In this document: positions 1 through 8,832 of the stretch, piece after piece
How the letters are laid out: each line of letters opens with the position of its first letter
Position numbering within the stretch: the first letter of the stretch is position 1
Source of the DNA: Okeania sp. SIO1I7
GTDB lineage: Bacteria; Cyanobacteriota; Cyanobacteriia; Cyanobacteriales; Microcoleaceae
Assembly: GCA_010672585.1 (NCBI GenBank)
Contig: JAAHGF010000008.1
Span: 692,998-756,997, forward strand
DNA length: 64,000 bases
Reading direction: 5' to 3'
Translations under genes and position numbers: made by a program
Notes under the pieces: generated by a model
Database searches by the model: none
Told to the model about the DNA's origin: nothing
What the model saw: the letters and a program-made list of their open reading frames with translations, nothing else

Positions 1-241
1 ATAAAGCTTTTGAAATTACCTATGACTATATATAACAGTAATTATGCTGGCAATTCCGGTCAAAAATATTATTGGGAGTTTTAGTATTTATACTTAGAAA
101 CCTTTGTACTCTTAGGGCTAACTACTGAAGTCGAATAATTGGACACGCATTAGACAAATATTAATAAATCTTGAAAATATCCTAATTATTTGCTATCATA
201 GATATATTTTTATAATAAATTGTCAAAGACTTTTTTTCATG

Positions 242-457
242 GTGTGCGTGTTCCAATGCAATCAATAATGCGGTTTTGAAGCAGACAGAGATTTTAACGC
301 TGCTATCAACTTGAAAAACTATGTGCATCAGTAGCTTGAGAACAAGAGCGAATTTAAGCCTGTGGAGAGAAGAAGGTTACAGACTGCGGTCGGTGATTCT
401 CATAGAAGCAGGAAGCTAACTCCAAAGCTCAAATCTCATTTGGGTAAGTTTGGGTAA
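242..457 (+). pseudogene. Remnant of IS200/IS605-family tnpB (C-terminal end)
   Basis: One frame reads C-VFQ-C..., then the TnpB C-terminal signature CGFEADRDFNAAINLKNY at 269-322, then a tail up to TAA at 455-457. In-frame stops at 266-268 and 332-334 and a disturbed second Cys pair show that it is dead. TnpB is the RNA-guided nuclease of IS200/IS605 elements, and this motif holds its last zinc-ribbon Cys and RuvC-III Asp. Nothing upstream within the window looks like the rest of the gene. The 3' flank could still contain an omega-RNA-like sequence, but I cannot show that. Confidence 0.6.
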
Positions 458-499
458 GTTTAGTAGAATGGTTTGTTGCAACGCACCTTATGCCACAAG

Positions 500-810
500 T
501 AGGCCTTAACGAAGTCAGAAGTTAGAAGTCAGAAGCGAGTGTGTAATTCTGAGGTCCCCTCAGAATGTAAGACACACTTCATTTCAGTCAGAAGTTAACC
601 CACCCGCGGGCCCCTCCCAGGAGGGGAGGGGAAGTAGGGGATTTGAGCTTCGCTCTAAAAACCCGATCGCCTTAAAAGGCGGGGTTGCGCGACCCATAAC
701 CCGTGGTATCCACAATTGCTTGGGGTTTTGTAGACACGAAGTGGCGTGTCGGAGACTATCCCCACGAATATTGATTCTGTCTCCAGAATTGCTGTCTCGT
801 GACTCCTTCT
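500..810. repeat. Composite intergenic repeat (AACGAAGTCAGAAG and TAGACACGAAGTGG types)
   Basis: No gene is visible here. Bases 505-690 resemble 60160-60280: both start at AACGAAGTCAGAAGTTAGAA, pass through a C/G-rich GGAGGGG block and end near CTTAAAA..GCGGGGTTGCGCGACCCA. The segment around 718-770 (GACACG-aagtgg-CGTGTC hairpin followed by ACTATCCCCA) recurs at about 9572-9616 and, degenerate, at 24745-24785. The AGTCAGA/AGTTAGA units are 7-bp tandem repeats. Confidence 0.6.
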
Positions 811-1554
811 TCAATCAATCCAAGATTTGGCCAAAACACACCATCCATCGGTATTATTACTCACAGTCCAACGGGCGTTCATCAGACTATAAGAATATTT
901 CAACATTTTACCATTTTCGGAAATGTAAGTGCCACTGGCATGATCGATCTCCCCCCAGGGATCGTTAACTACCCAATATCCTCCACCTGGAGCATTTTTG
1001 TCGTCTTCATAACCAATAACTACAATCCAGTGGCCTCCACCCGATGGGTTATTAGAAGAGCCTTTGTGAAGAATCCCACAGGGAACAGGAATGCCTTGGT
1101 TGAGGTACTCCTTGAGGGTATTATTATTTGCATTTTGAACAAAATTAGCAGTAACTCCAAAGTGTCGCAGAGTTTGAATTTGAATCCAGGAGTCAGTAGT
1201 GTCTCCTCTGTTGAAAACTTCACGAACGTAATCATCATCGCCCCTGATGACTCCAGGTCGGAGATAATTTAACAGCATCGCACAAGAAGAAGAAAAACAA
1301 GTGCGATGAGCATCGCGATAGTTGTCACCCTGAGAAAAGTAAGTGACATCTAGACTTACTCCAGCAGAGGAACGAGCAATTTTTTTAGCAGGGGGAGAAC
1401 GGTAAATTTTTACCCACTCTGCATCTTTATTGTAAAACTCATCGGGTAAAAATGAAGCGATTTTCAGGAAAGCATTACGATGGTTGGGGTTATTACTATC
1501 ATAATACTTAACAAAATCAAGTATTTTTGAGTCAGGAAATCTGGTATTATTCAT
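811..1554 (-). CDS. C39-like (papain-fold) cysteine peptidase domain protein
   Basis: This 247-aa protein carries a Peptidase_C39-like domain in its C-terminal two thirds. Visible catalytic features are Gln75 (SQGDN, oxyanion hole), Cys86 (HRTCFSSSCAMLL), His175 (GGGHWIVVIGYED) and the acidic position after it (VVNDPWG, residues 195-201). There is no signal peptide and no ABC transporter domain, so it is not a bacteriocin exporter. Stand-alone proteins of this type are usually annotated as C39 family peptidases of unknown substrate. A damaged second copy lies directly downstream in the same orientation, and a GH24 lysozyme follows, so a cell-wall or lysis role is possible but is inference. 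The start is ATG at 1554; the DNA 5' of it is conserved in the broken copy. Confidence 0.7.
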   Translation of the reverse strand: MNNTRFPDSKILDFVKYYDSNNPNHRNAFLKIASFLPDEFYNKDAEWVKIYRSPPAKKIARSSAGVSLDVTYFSQGDNYRDAHRTCFSSSCAMLLNYLRPGVIRGDDDYVREVFNRGDTTDSWIQIQTLRHFGVTANFVQNANNNTLKEYLNQGIPVPCGILHKGSSNNPSGGGHWIVVIGYEDDKNAPGGGYWVVNDPWGEIDHASGTYISENGKMLKYSYSLMNARWTVSNNTDGWCVLAKSWID

Positions 1555-1980
1555 GATTGGAATCCTTAAAAATAGTAAGGGTAGATTAGGTGCTAATGTC
1601 AGGTAAATTTATCCTGACCTTTTCTGTTCTAAGTATACTTGTTTCTCGTGATTTTTGGGTTATGCAATTTGCCCAAAAATCATTGGAACTGGACAAATTA
1701 GAAGAAGTGATTGAGCGGAAATTATTGAGATAAAACGTCATTACCCTGATGACTCCAGGTCAGAGATAATTTAACAGCATCGCACAAGAAGAAGAAAAAC
1801 AAGTGCGATGAGCATCGCGATAGTTGTCACCCTGAGAAAAGTAAGTGACATCTAGACTTACTCCAGCAGAGGAACGGGCAATTTTTTTAGTAGGGTGAGA
1901 ACGGTAAATTTTTACCCACTCTGCATCGTTATTGTAAAAGTCATCGGGCAAAGAGGAAGCGATTTTCAGCAAAGCATTAC

Positions 1981-2558
1981 CGAATAATTAATAATTAATA
2001 ATTAAGGCGTTGCTGAATTAAAGTATGAATGCGCGATTGTTTGGTTCTCGCCTTCGCCCCCGCGCATCCCCCATCGTTCAAAAGCGAAGCATCCTCTGGC
2101 TTCCCCCGATCCTGCGGGGGACGGGAGGGGGATTCCAAGGGGGACTTTTAGAGTTTTATTCCCCCCAAAATTGGGGGGCTAGGGGGGCAAAATCATACCC
2201 AGAATCAGCAACGCCTAATTAATAATTAATAATTAAATAATTCGCGCCTTGAAGCCTCCCCTTTTAAGGGGAAAAAAGCGGTCGAGGGATGGCGAGGTCC
2301 CCTCGCCATATCCAATCGACCAAGACAGCGGTCGTTTGCTTTTGCTTCGCAAAACTGGCGTAACGCAACGCTGTCGCGTTTCGCGTCAGCGGAACGGAGT
2401 TCTCTCTTCGGAGCGCACCCGTTGGGTGGGATGGCGAGGTCTTTTCGCCATATCCAATCGACTCCTGTGAAGAAATAATATTTCCTTATATTCAATTCCG
2501 TAGCGGTTAAAACCCGAGGTAATTATCAATTATCCATTATCAATTATCAATTAATGAA
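1981..2558 (+). mobile_element. TTAC-targeted non-autonomous element, copy 1 (IS200/IS605-like ends)
   Basis: The element starts CGAATAATTAATAATT just after a TTAC tetranucleotide and ends ...TTAATGAA. Comparison with the uninterrupted gene at 811-1554 fixes both borders and shows no target-site duplication. Inside are ATTAATA heptads, a CCCCTT-TT-AAGGGG hairpin near the left end, two copies of a GGCGAGGTC..CGCCATATCCAATCGAC block, and ATTATCC/ATTATCA heptads at the right end. It has no open reading frame of its own. A second element (2006-2215) is nested in the left heptad array. Insertion 3' of TTAC without duplication is the known behaviour of IS608-type Y1 transposases; the assignment is inference. 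Confidence 0.75.
2006..2215. mobile_element. MITE with GGCGTTGCTGA terminal inverted repeats, copy 1
   Basis: Perfect termini GGCGTTGCTGA...TCAGCAACGCC enclose about 190 bp rich in C and G runs (CCCCC.., TTGGGGG). It is nested in the ATTAATA array of the TTAC element, where TAATTAA flanks both ends. Two further copies lie at 30515-30780 and 31147-31294, each with a clear 8-bp target duplication. It codes for nothing convincing. A DDE-type transposase supplied in trans is the usual explanation. Confidence 0.85.
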
Positions 2559-2654
2559 GATGGTTGGAGTTATTACTATCATAATATTTAACAAAATCAA
2601 GTATTTTTGAGTCAGGAAATCTGGTATTATTTATGATTGGAATCCTTAAAAATA

Positions 2655-2757
2655 GTGAGGGTTGATAATTATATAATTACTTTAAGCCTTTAATCTCCCC
2701 CACTCCCCCACTCCCCTACTCCCAACTATACAATAACTATTCAACCGGATTCTATAT
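2655..2757. repeat. ATATAGAATCCGGTT-family element (partial)
   Basis: This holds an 8-bp-period run of CTCCCCCA/CTCCCCTA and ends AACCGGATTCTATAT. The same layout is seen at 47303-47434, where both inverted ends are present, and in reverse-like arrangement at about 42075-42191. The left terminus is not clear in this copy. It lies just downstream of the lysozyme stop codon. Confidence 0.5.
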
Positions 2758-2772
2758 GATTGGTGCATTGAC

Positions 2773-3324
2773 TCAATGTAAGGGTTTCAAGATTACTGCC
2801 ATAGGGTCAAATAATCCTAATCCAGCTAGAGATGATAATTCACTATTGCTGATGAAATTATTGCTTAAAAAAAGATTTTTTTCATCATCCCGACGGTCAA
2901 CTAAACTAGGTAGTATTGTTTTTACCCCATTAACCATAACCTGGTTCCATTTGGGAAATTCATTAGCAGCACTTTGATAATCTCCTTGATTGATTTTTTC
3001 TAGCAAAGTGCTATATTTAAATGTAGTAATTCCTACGTTATAACAGAAAGATATTAAAGCATCAAACTGGTTTTGGGCAAGAGAAACTTTAATTAATTGA
3101 TTAACTTCATCAGTAACTTTATCGATTTTATATTGAAGGAATTTTCTGGCTTGCTGTATGCTAATTTCATCTCCTTGTTTGACCTTTTTACCATCAGGAT
3201 ATTCGGTATTTCCATAACCAATACTCCATATTTCTACTGAGTTTAGATAAGCATCAAGATATAATCCTTCCCATTTTTTGATTAGATTTAGGCAGTTTTG
3301 TGATATTGTTAGTAGAACTTGCAT
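2773..3324 (-). CDS. GH24 (T4-type) lysozyme-like protein with altered catalytic residues
   Basis: This 183-aa protein has the GH24 (phage-type lysozyme) layout: Glu19 in KKWEGLYLDAY, then WSIGYGNTEY at 33-42, then the family's ISFCYNVG-like helix in the middle (here ALISFCYNVGITTF). Family members cleave peptidoglycan with an E-D-T triad. By spacing from Glu19, the Asp position is Asn28 (AYLNSVE) and the Thr position is Ser34, so the triad reads E-N-S. Activity may be lost or reduced, or the protein may only bind wall polymer. There is no signal peptide. Its neighbour in the same orientation is the C39-like peptidase and its broken copy. It could be a captured phage gene. Confidence 0.8.
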   Translation of the reverse strand: MQVLLTISQNCLNLIKKWEGLYLDAYLNSVEIWSIGYGNTEYPDGKKVKQGDEISIQQARKFLQYKIDKVTDEVNQLIKVSLAQNQFDALISFCYNVGITTFKYSTLLEKINQGDYQSAANEFPKWNQVMVNGVKTILPSLVDRRDDEKNLFLSNNFISNSELSSLAGLGLFDPMAVILKPLH

Positions 3325-3365
3325 TATTTGACTCCTGTAAAATAGTAAAAATAGATTAGTTTTGG

Positions 3366-3509
3366 GTAAGCATTTAGCTATTAGCTGTCAGCTATCAGCA
3401 ATAAGACTCAGCTTTTTTAGTAGGCTCTAATTTAGGGTTAATTAATAAGACTGTTATCTAAAACCAAAAATAATAGCTGATGGCTAATGGCTGACGGCTG
3501 AATGCTTAC
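3366..3509. mobile_element. GTAAGCATTCAGC inverted-repeat element, copy 1
   Basis: The ends GTAAGCATTTAGC...GCTGAATGCTTAC face each other over 144 bp, with CAGCTAT-type heptads next to each end and a TTAATAAGACTGTTATCTAAAACC core. The same core and end are seen alone at 56596-56670. It is non-coding. The rest of the gap up to 3954 holds no recognisable gene. Confidence 0.75.
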
Positions 3510-3954
3510 ATTGTTGGAATAGGTTAATTAGAATAGTTTGTCTCTCAACCTTGTTCCATTACAAATAATCATAGCTAAGGTTTATTTGCTCTAAAAAAAA
3601 TTTGCATTTAATTGCACATTTGATTTTGAACTACCCTCAAAAATCATTCCACAATTGTCAATGTGTATTTTTTTGCACGTTCAGGGTAGGAACATTATTT
3701 TTTGTGTCAATTAATTCACATTGTCGTATTTTGTCCAGAAATATCTTAAGATTAAGTATCAGCAAATTTCTAGAAGAAGGAAGAAGGAAAAAGTGGATGA
3801 GGGTACTGAAAAGTTGTCGCAACTCTCGACGAGACCCTAATCAATTGTAAACACTGTGTAGACAGTATGGTATTAAACCCATAAAGAAAAAGATGAATAT
3901 ATATTAGCTACTATATAGCAATCCTAAATGATTTGTAAAAAATAGAAAAATAAA

Positions 3955-4138
3955 GTAAGCATTCAGCCGTCAGCCATCAGCTATCAGCTATTGCTTTTAG
4001 TTTAGGAGAAAAGCTTTATTAATTGTCTTACGACAAAAGTTGCCTCCTTTGCCCTTAAAGTCTATTTTAGTTTAAACACTGTCCTTAAAAGAAACACTCT
4101 TGTTGCTGATAGCTGACGGCTAATAGCTGAATGCTTAC
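3955..4138. mobile_element. GTAAGCATTCAGC inverted-repeat element, copy 2
   Basis: It is 184 bp long, with ends GTAAGCATTCAGCC and AGCTGAATGCTTAC and heptad CAGCTAT/CAGCCAT runs inside. It is flanked by A/T-rich sequence (AAATAAA on the left, AAAATAAA on the right), so a target duplication cannot be judged. Bases 4139-4444 downstream contain a CCCCGCCTTTTAAGGCG palindrome and AACTTCTGACTTCTGACTTC heptads, then the promoter region of the next gene. I see no gene there. Confidence 0.75.
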
Positions 4139-4444
4139 AAAATAAATAAAAACTATGAAGCTCTTATCAAAATAACATGGGTCTAAAACCCCGCCTTTTA
4201 AGGCGCAATATTTTTGGATAGTTGCTCACGCATCCCCGTTACAAAAATAACTTCTAACTTCTGACTTCTGACTTCTGACTTCATTAACTATGTTGCCTAT
4301 TTCCTAATTCTCAGATTTTTTTTCAGAACATATTTAGGATTACTTATAGTCTGAATATTATCACTTTTCATCCCTTGACGCTGTAAAAGTCCGTAAGTTA
4401 TCTTCATATCAATAACCAGAGAGACTGAAGCTTGAATAAAAATT

Positions 4445-5740
4445 ATGAATAAAGAAATATTTGACCACATTTACTCTCATTTGCCAGAAAATGAAAAACA
4501 AATACTGCACTTGCGTTTATCAGATAAAAAATATCAACAAATTGCTCAGATAATGAATTGTGACCAATCTAATGTAGGTCGAAAATTAAAAGCGATCGCT
4601 ACTAAATTCAACTATTCAGAATCTAGTCTGGAGCGGGAAGAATATTTAGTGAAAATATTCAGCCAATATAAACCCGATCTAGTTAGTAATGAGTTACGGA
4701 ATTATTATGGTTTTCATATCACTCAAGTTGTTATTCCTGGTAGACCAGAAAAATTAGATTCTCCTTTTTATATACAACGTTATCGAATTAGACGTTGTTC
4801 TGTGGAGTCTGAATGTTACGGAGAAATAGAAAAACCAGGTTCTTTAGTAAGAATAAAAGCACCTAAAAAAATGGGTAAAACTTCTCTAATTCAACGAATA
4901 CAAGCCAAAGCTAATCAAAATAATTATATTCCTGTTTATCTGAGATTTGACACTCTGATTGAACCCCAAAATATCAGCAAGATTAATAGTTTCATCAAAG
5001 CATTCAATAAAAATATAAAAAGTCGATTTACTGATGCGCCAGAGGGAAATTCCTGGGATGATGATAATGCAAAAATATCTTGTACTCAAGAATTGAAAGC
5101 CTTGTTATTTCATTTAGAAAAAAAACTCGTTTTACTATTAGATGAAGTCGATGAAATTTTTAACTACCCAGAAATATCTAAAAACTTTTTTGCCATGTTA
5201 AGAAGTTGGTACGAAGAAAGTAATAATTTTGAAATTTGGGGAAATCTCAGAATGGTAATTGCTTATTCCACAGAATATCATGGCAAATTAGATATTTATC
5301 AATCTCCTTTTAATGTAGGTTTACCCATAGAATTAAAAGAATTTACATCAGAGCAGGTAACTCAATTAATATATTTACATCAACTTGACCCAGAAATAGT
5401 GACTCCTTTAATGTCTATGGTGGGAGGACATCCTTATCTAATCAGATTAGCATTATACAAAATGTTTCAAGATGAATTGACAATTGAAGAACTATTAAAA
5501 TATGCTCCTACTGAAAGTGGAATTTATCAAGAACATTTAAGTAGACATTTAGAAACTATGGCAGAAAAATCAAACATCAAAGCAGTTTTTCAGGAAATAT
5601 TAAAAGCTAATTCTCCAGTGCGTTTACCTAATAAAAATCGAGAAGTACATCAATTAGAAGCTATGGGATTAATTACAATTAAAGGTGATTATGCTCAACC
5701 TCGTTGTAATTTATATAGACAGTATTTTCAGGAGCGGTGA
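4445..5740 (+). CDS. AAA-like ATPase (AAA_35 type) with N-terminal HTH
   Basis: This is a 431-aa cytoplasmic protein. Residues 5-55 (PENEKQILHLRLSDKKYQQIAQIM..) resemble a sigma-70 region-4-type helix-turn-helix. A P-loop ATPase follows: Walker A in KAPKKMGKTSLIQRI (about 138-152) and Walker B LVLLLDEVDEIF (about 230). The second half contains the GHPYLIRLALY motif typical of the cyanobacterial AAA-like (AAA_35) family. These STAND-like ATPases are common in filamentous cyanobacteria and are thought to be signalling switches; substrates are unknown. A second AAA_35 protein, fused to CHASE2, lies 700 bp downstream on the same strand. The start ATG follows an A-rich leader without an obvious ribosome site. 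The downstream 70 bp are 7-bp repeats. Confidence 0.75.
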   Translation: MNKEIFDHIYSHLPENEKQILHLRLSDKKYQQIAQIMNCDQSNVGRKLKAIATKFNYSESSLEREEYLVKIFSQYKPDLVSNELRNYYGFHITQVVIPGRPEKLDSPFYIQRYRIRRCSVESECYGEIEKPGSLVRIKAPKKMGKTSLIQRIQAKANQNNYIPVYLRFDTLIEPQNISKINSFIKAFNKNIKSRFTDAPEGNSWDDDNAKISCTQELKALLFHLEKKLVLLLDEVDEIFNYPEISKNFFAMLRSWYEESNNFEIWGNLRMVIAYSTEYHGKLDIYQSPFNVGLPIELKEFTSEQVTQLIYLHQLDPEIVTPLMSMVGGHPYLIRLALYKMFQDELTIEELLKYAPTESGIYQEHLSRHLETMAEKSNIKAVFQEILKANSPVRLPNKNREVHQLEAMGLITIKGDYAQPRCNLYRQYFQER

Positions 5741-5741
5741 G

Positions 5742-5808
5742 AAGAAGGAGTCAGGAGATGGAAGAAGGAGTCAGGAGACAGGAGTCAGGAGACAGGAGAT
5801 GGAAGAAA
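5742..5808 (+). repeat. 7-bp repeat array (GGAGTCA/GGAGACA)
   Basis: Imperfect tandem 7-mers (GGAGTCA, GGAGACA, GGAAGAA) directly follow the stop codon of the AAA gene. The complementary array (CTCCTGT/CTCCTGA) occurs at about 6358-6400 on the other side of the broken S23 gene, so the two arrays form a loose inverted pair around it. Confidence 0.7.
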
Positions 5809-5862
5809 GAGTTAGAATTATGCTTTTTGGAACCTAGTTTCAAGAAGGAGTTAACAGTCAGA

Positions 5863-6136
5863 ATGAAAAGAGAACCTGCGAAAAACTTTCGAGATTTAAT
5901 AGTTTGGCAAAAAGCACATCAACTTGTTTTAGAAGTCTATCGTTTTAGCAGCAATTTCCCCAAAACAGATTTTTGAATATTGCACAAGGTTCATTAGAAG
6001 AAAAGAAGAAAGTCGGTATTACCTAATTCTAGCAAATGACCTTGAATATCAATATACTTCAAAAGTTATATTGCATCTCAAAGAAGTAAGTAAACTATTA
6101 GATTCATATATAAACGTCATTGAAAAACCCAGGTAA
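5863..6136 (+). pseudogene. Broken four-helix bundle (S23/IVP-type) gene
   Basis: It starts MKREPAKNFRDLIVWQKAHQ, the start of the small four-helix bundle family (TIGR02436, once called 23S rRNA intervening sequence proteins; roughly 115-125 aa). After FPKTD a deletion joins out of frame to FLNIAQGSLEE (TTTTTGAATATT at about 5968). A further frame change leads to ESRYYLILANDLEYQY and a normal-looking end with stop at 6134-6136. About 40 codons of the middle are missing. So both ends of the gene are present but it cannot make the normal protein. No rRNA is nearby. Confidence 0.75.
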
Positions 6137-6143
6137 TCTCTCA

Positions 6144-6345
6144 TACCAATTTGAAAAAAAATACTATAGTTAAGTGCTACTTCAATTATTAAGTAATTAA
6201 CACAGACTGAATAACTTTTTTGATAATTAGCACCCTAGTTATTGTTAATTATTCTTATGTTTAATTCCCCTCCTGGGAGGGGGAGGGGATAGGGGTGGGT
6301 TCCCCGCAATGCGAAAATGTAGCAAACATTTATAACGTTGGTATA
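6144..6345. mobile_element. ATACCAATTT-type inverted-repeat element
   Basis: It starts ATACCAATTTGAAAAAAAAT and ends in inverted form with ACGTTGGTATAAT. A CCCCTCCTGGGAGGGGGAGGGG hairpin block sits inside. Related ends occur at 16848, 28273, 37860 (inverted) and 46974-47166. There is no coding potential. The remaining gap up to 6446 is the CTCCTGT/CTCCTGA heptad array and an AT-rich promoter region for the CHASE2 gene. Confidence 0.55.
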
Positions 6346-6446
6346 ATACCTAATACCTCTTCCTCCTGTCTCCTGACTCCTGTCTCCTGACTCCTTCTTC
6401 AACTGATTCCTTCTAAAAAAACACCAATTAAATTATTTAAAAAATC

Positions 6447-8774
6447 ATGAATTATCAATCAACTGGGGGGAGTTTATCAGCAAATAATCCCACTTATGTA
6501 GTCAGAAAACAAGATGGAGAATTATCCCAAAAACTCCAAGCAGGAGAATATTGTTATGTATTTAATGCTCGTCAAATGGGTAAGTCTAGTTTGCGGGTAA
6601 GAGTGATGAAAGAATTACGCTCTCAAGGTTGTCAATGTATCCCAATTGACATGACTAGATTATGTGATTTTTCAATAGAAAAACAATCTTGGTATGAGGG
6701 GTTTTTCAGAGAAATATTTTATGGATGTGAGTTAGATAATAGTATCAATTATCAACAGTGGATAATCAGTAATCAAAATTTGACGAATCTTCAACGTTTT
6801 GCTCAGTTTATTGAAGAAATTTTATTTGTTAATTTTCCTAATCCTCAAAAGATATATATTTTTCTTGATGAAATTGATGTACTGGTAAATTGCCCTTTTA
6901 AAAATGAAATTTTAGCTTTTATTCGCTCTTGTTATAATCGTCGTGCTGAAGATGAAAAATCTGATTATCATCGTCTAATTTTTTGTTTTTTTGGGGTAGC
7001 AACTCCGGAGGATTTAATTAGAGATGGAAAACATACTCCTTTTAATATTGGTCATCCAATTGAATTAACAGAGTTAACTTTTGCAGATGGAAAAATATTA
7101 ACTCAGGGATTAGATGGAATAGTAGAAGCACCGGAAGTTGTTTTGCAAAAAGTTTTTGATTGGAGCGGAGGTCAACCTTTTTTAACTCAAAAAATTTGTC
7201 AAATTATTGTTGATTATGCAGATGATTCTGAACCAGATGTTGATAAGTTGGTAGAGGAACATATTTTAACTTATTGGGAAGAACAAGATAATCCCACTCA
7301 TTTAAAATATATGCACGATTATTTGGTCAATCATGGTCAATTTGCTCATCAATTACTGAAATTATATAAAAAAATTCTCTTGCAAGGAGAAGTTAAAGCT
7401 GATGATAGTCCAATCCAAATGGCTTTGCGTTTGTCTGGTGTAGTTATTAAAAAACAGGATAAATTGGTGATTTTTAATAAAATTTATCGGACAATTTTTA
7501 ATCTAGATTGGGTTGCGGAAAAATTAGCTTATTTAGAAAGTAATCTAGAGCCACCTCAAACTCAACCTCAAAAATTGAGAATGAGTGTAATTTTTGCTGG
7601 TTTAGCATGGGTTGGAGTTGTTAGTTTTAGAAGTTTAGGTTGGCTACAAAATTTAGAGTTAAATGAGTACGACCGCTTAATGCGATGGCGACCTCCAGAA
7701 CAGCCAGACCCTAATATTTTAATTGTTGAAGCTACGGCAAAAGATATTAATAAATATGGTATTGGTAGCGATCTAAGTGATGAAATTTTGGCTGAAGTAA
7801 TAGCTAAGTTAGAAAGTCATCAACCTACAATTATCGGTTTAGACTTTTGGCGAGAAAAACCTTTACCTTCTGAATCTGGTTATAGAAAGTTATTAAAAAT
7901 TTTGAGTAATAATCAGAAAATAGTTGCTGTTTGTAGTGCTAGTGAATATCACAACAATAAACCTGGTACTAAACCTCCTCAAGGAGTGCCAGAAAAACGT
8001 TTAGGTTTTACTGATGTTGTTATCGATTATGGTCAAGTTGATATCCTCCGTCGCCATTTAATGTTTATGGGAAAAGAAGAGAAAGACCCTTGTAAAACAA
8101 GTTATTCATTAAGTGCTAGGGTTGCTTTTAATTATTTGGAAAGTCAAGGAATTAAACTAGAGTTTACTTCAAGTAGAAGTATTAGAAATATTGAAGTTGG
8201 TGATGTTGTTTTTAAGGAGCTTGTGGAAAGACAAGGTATTTATCAAAAAGTTAATGCTGGTGGGTTTCAAGTTTTACTTAATTATAGAAATTCCGATAAA
8301 ATTGGTAAATATATTAGTGTCTCGGATGTATTGTCTGGGAATTTTGATGATTTTTTAGTGAGAGATAAAATTGTACTTATTGGTAGTACAGACCCTAATA
8401 ATGCTAGTGATAAATTTTATACTCCTTATAGTTATGTTGAAGCTGTTTCTCAGAAGAAAATGCCTGGGGTTGTTTTACAAGCGCATCAGGTTAGTCAAAT
8501 TATTAGTGCGGTTTTGGATGATAGACCTTTAATGACGTTTTGGAGTTGGTGGGTAGAGTGGTTATTGATTTTTTTTTGCTCTGGTGTGGGTGTTTTAGTG
8601 GGTTTGCGTTTTCGTCGAATTTTATTGTTTTTCTTATCTATAGGAGGAAGTATTATTATTTTATATTCAGTTAGTTTGTTTTGTTTTACTCAAGGTTTTG
8701 TGTTGCCTTTAGTGCCGTCTATTTTGGCATTTGTGATTAGTGGTATTGGTGTTTTATTGGTTAATATTCAGTAG
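6447..8774 (+). CDS. AAA-like ATPase fused to CHASE2 sensor and three membrane helices
   Basis: This is a 775-aa protein. Residues 1-370 form an AAA_35-type ATPase: Walker A NARQMGKSSLRVRV (about 41-54), Walker B IYIFLDEIDVLV (about 138-149) and the WSGGQPFLTQKICQ motif (about 238-251). A single hydrophobic helix (about 380-400) leads into a CHASE2 extracellular sensor (about 400-690: YDRLMRWRPP, IIGLDFWRE, VRDKIVLIGST). Three C-terminal membrane helices follow (about 695-775), the standard CHASE2 exit. In most CHASE2 proteins a kinase or cyclase follows these helices. Here the protein simply ends with TAG, so the AAA domain at the N-terminus is the only candidate output. It is probably a membrane receptor; the ligand is unknown. 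Confidence 0.8.
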   Translation: MNYQSTGGSLSANNPTYVVRKQDGELSQKLQAGEYCYVFNARQMGKSSLRVRVMKELRSQGCQCIPIDMTRLCDFSIEKQSWYEGFFREIFYGCELDNSINYQQWIISNQNLTNLQRFAQFIEEILFVNFPNPQKIYIFLDEIDVLVNCPFKNEILAFIRSCYNRRAEDEKSDYHRLIFCFFGVATPEDLIRDGKHTPFNIGHPIELTELTFADGKILTQGLDGIVEAPEVVLQKVFDWSGGQPFLTQKICQIIVDYADDSEPDVDKLVEEHILTYWEEQDNPTHLKYMHDYLVNHGQFAHQLLKLYKKILLQGEVKADDSPIQMALRLSGVVIKKQDKLVIFNKIYRTIFNLDWVAEKLAYLESNLEPPQTQPQKLRMSVIFAGLAWVGVVSFRSLGWLQNLELNEYDRLMRWRPPEQPDPNILIVEATAKDINKYGIGSDLSDEILAEVIAKLESHQPTIIGLDFWREKPLPSESGYRKLLKILSNNQKIVAVCSASEYHNNKPGTKPPQGVPEKRLGFTDVVIDYGQVDILRRHLMFMGKEEKDPCKTSYSLSARVAFNYLESQGIKLEFTSSRSIRNIEVGDVVFKELVERQGIYQKVNAGGFQVLLNYRNSDKIGKYISVSDVLSGNFDDFLVRDKIVLIGSTDPNNASDKFYTPYSYVEAVSQKKMPGVVLQAHQVSQIISAVLDDRPLMTFWSWWVEWLLIFFCSGVGVLVGLRFRRILLFFLSIGGSIIILYSVSLFCFTQGFVLPLVPSILAFVISGIGVLLVNIQ

Positions 8775-8832
8775 TTAATATTAGCGAGTTATATCATGTC
8801 CGCTTGAATACTTATACTTTATTGGAAGGAAC

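Larger units (their letters stand above)
1745..2640 (-). pseudogene. Broken second copy of the C39-like peptidase gene
   Basis: Bases 2559-2640 match the first 27 or so codons of the gene at 811-1554 and its leader. Bases 1745-1980 match the next 75 or so codons, through the catalytic Cys. The two halves are separated by a 578-bp insertion (1981-2558) placed exactly between GCATTAC and GATGGTTGG; the intact copy reads GCATTACGATGG without interruption. The initiation codon has become ATA, and everything after the Cys region is missing, so the gene is dead. It gives a clean pre-insertion reference for the element inside it. Confidence 0.85.
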
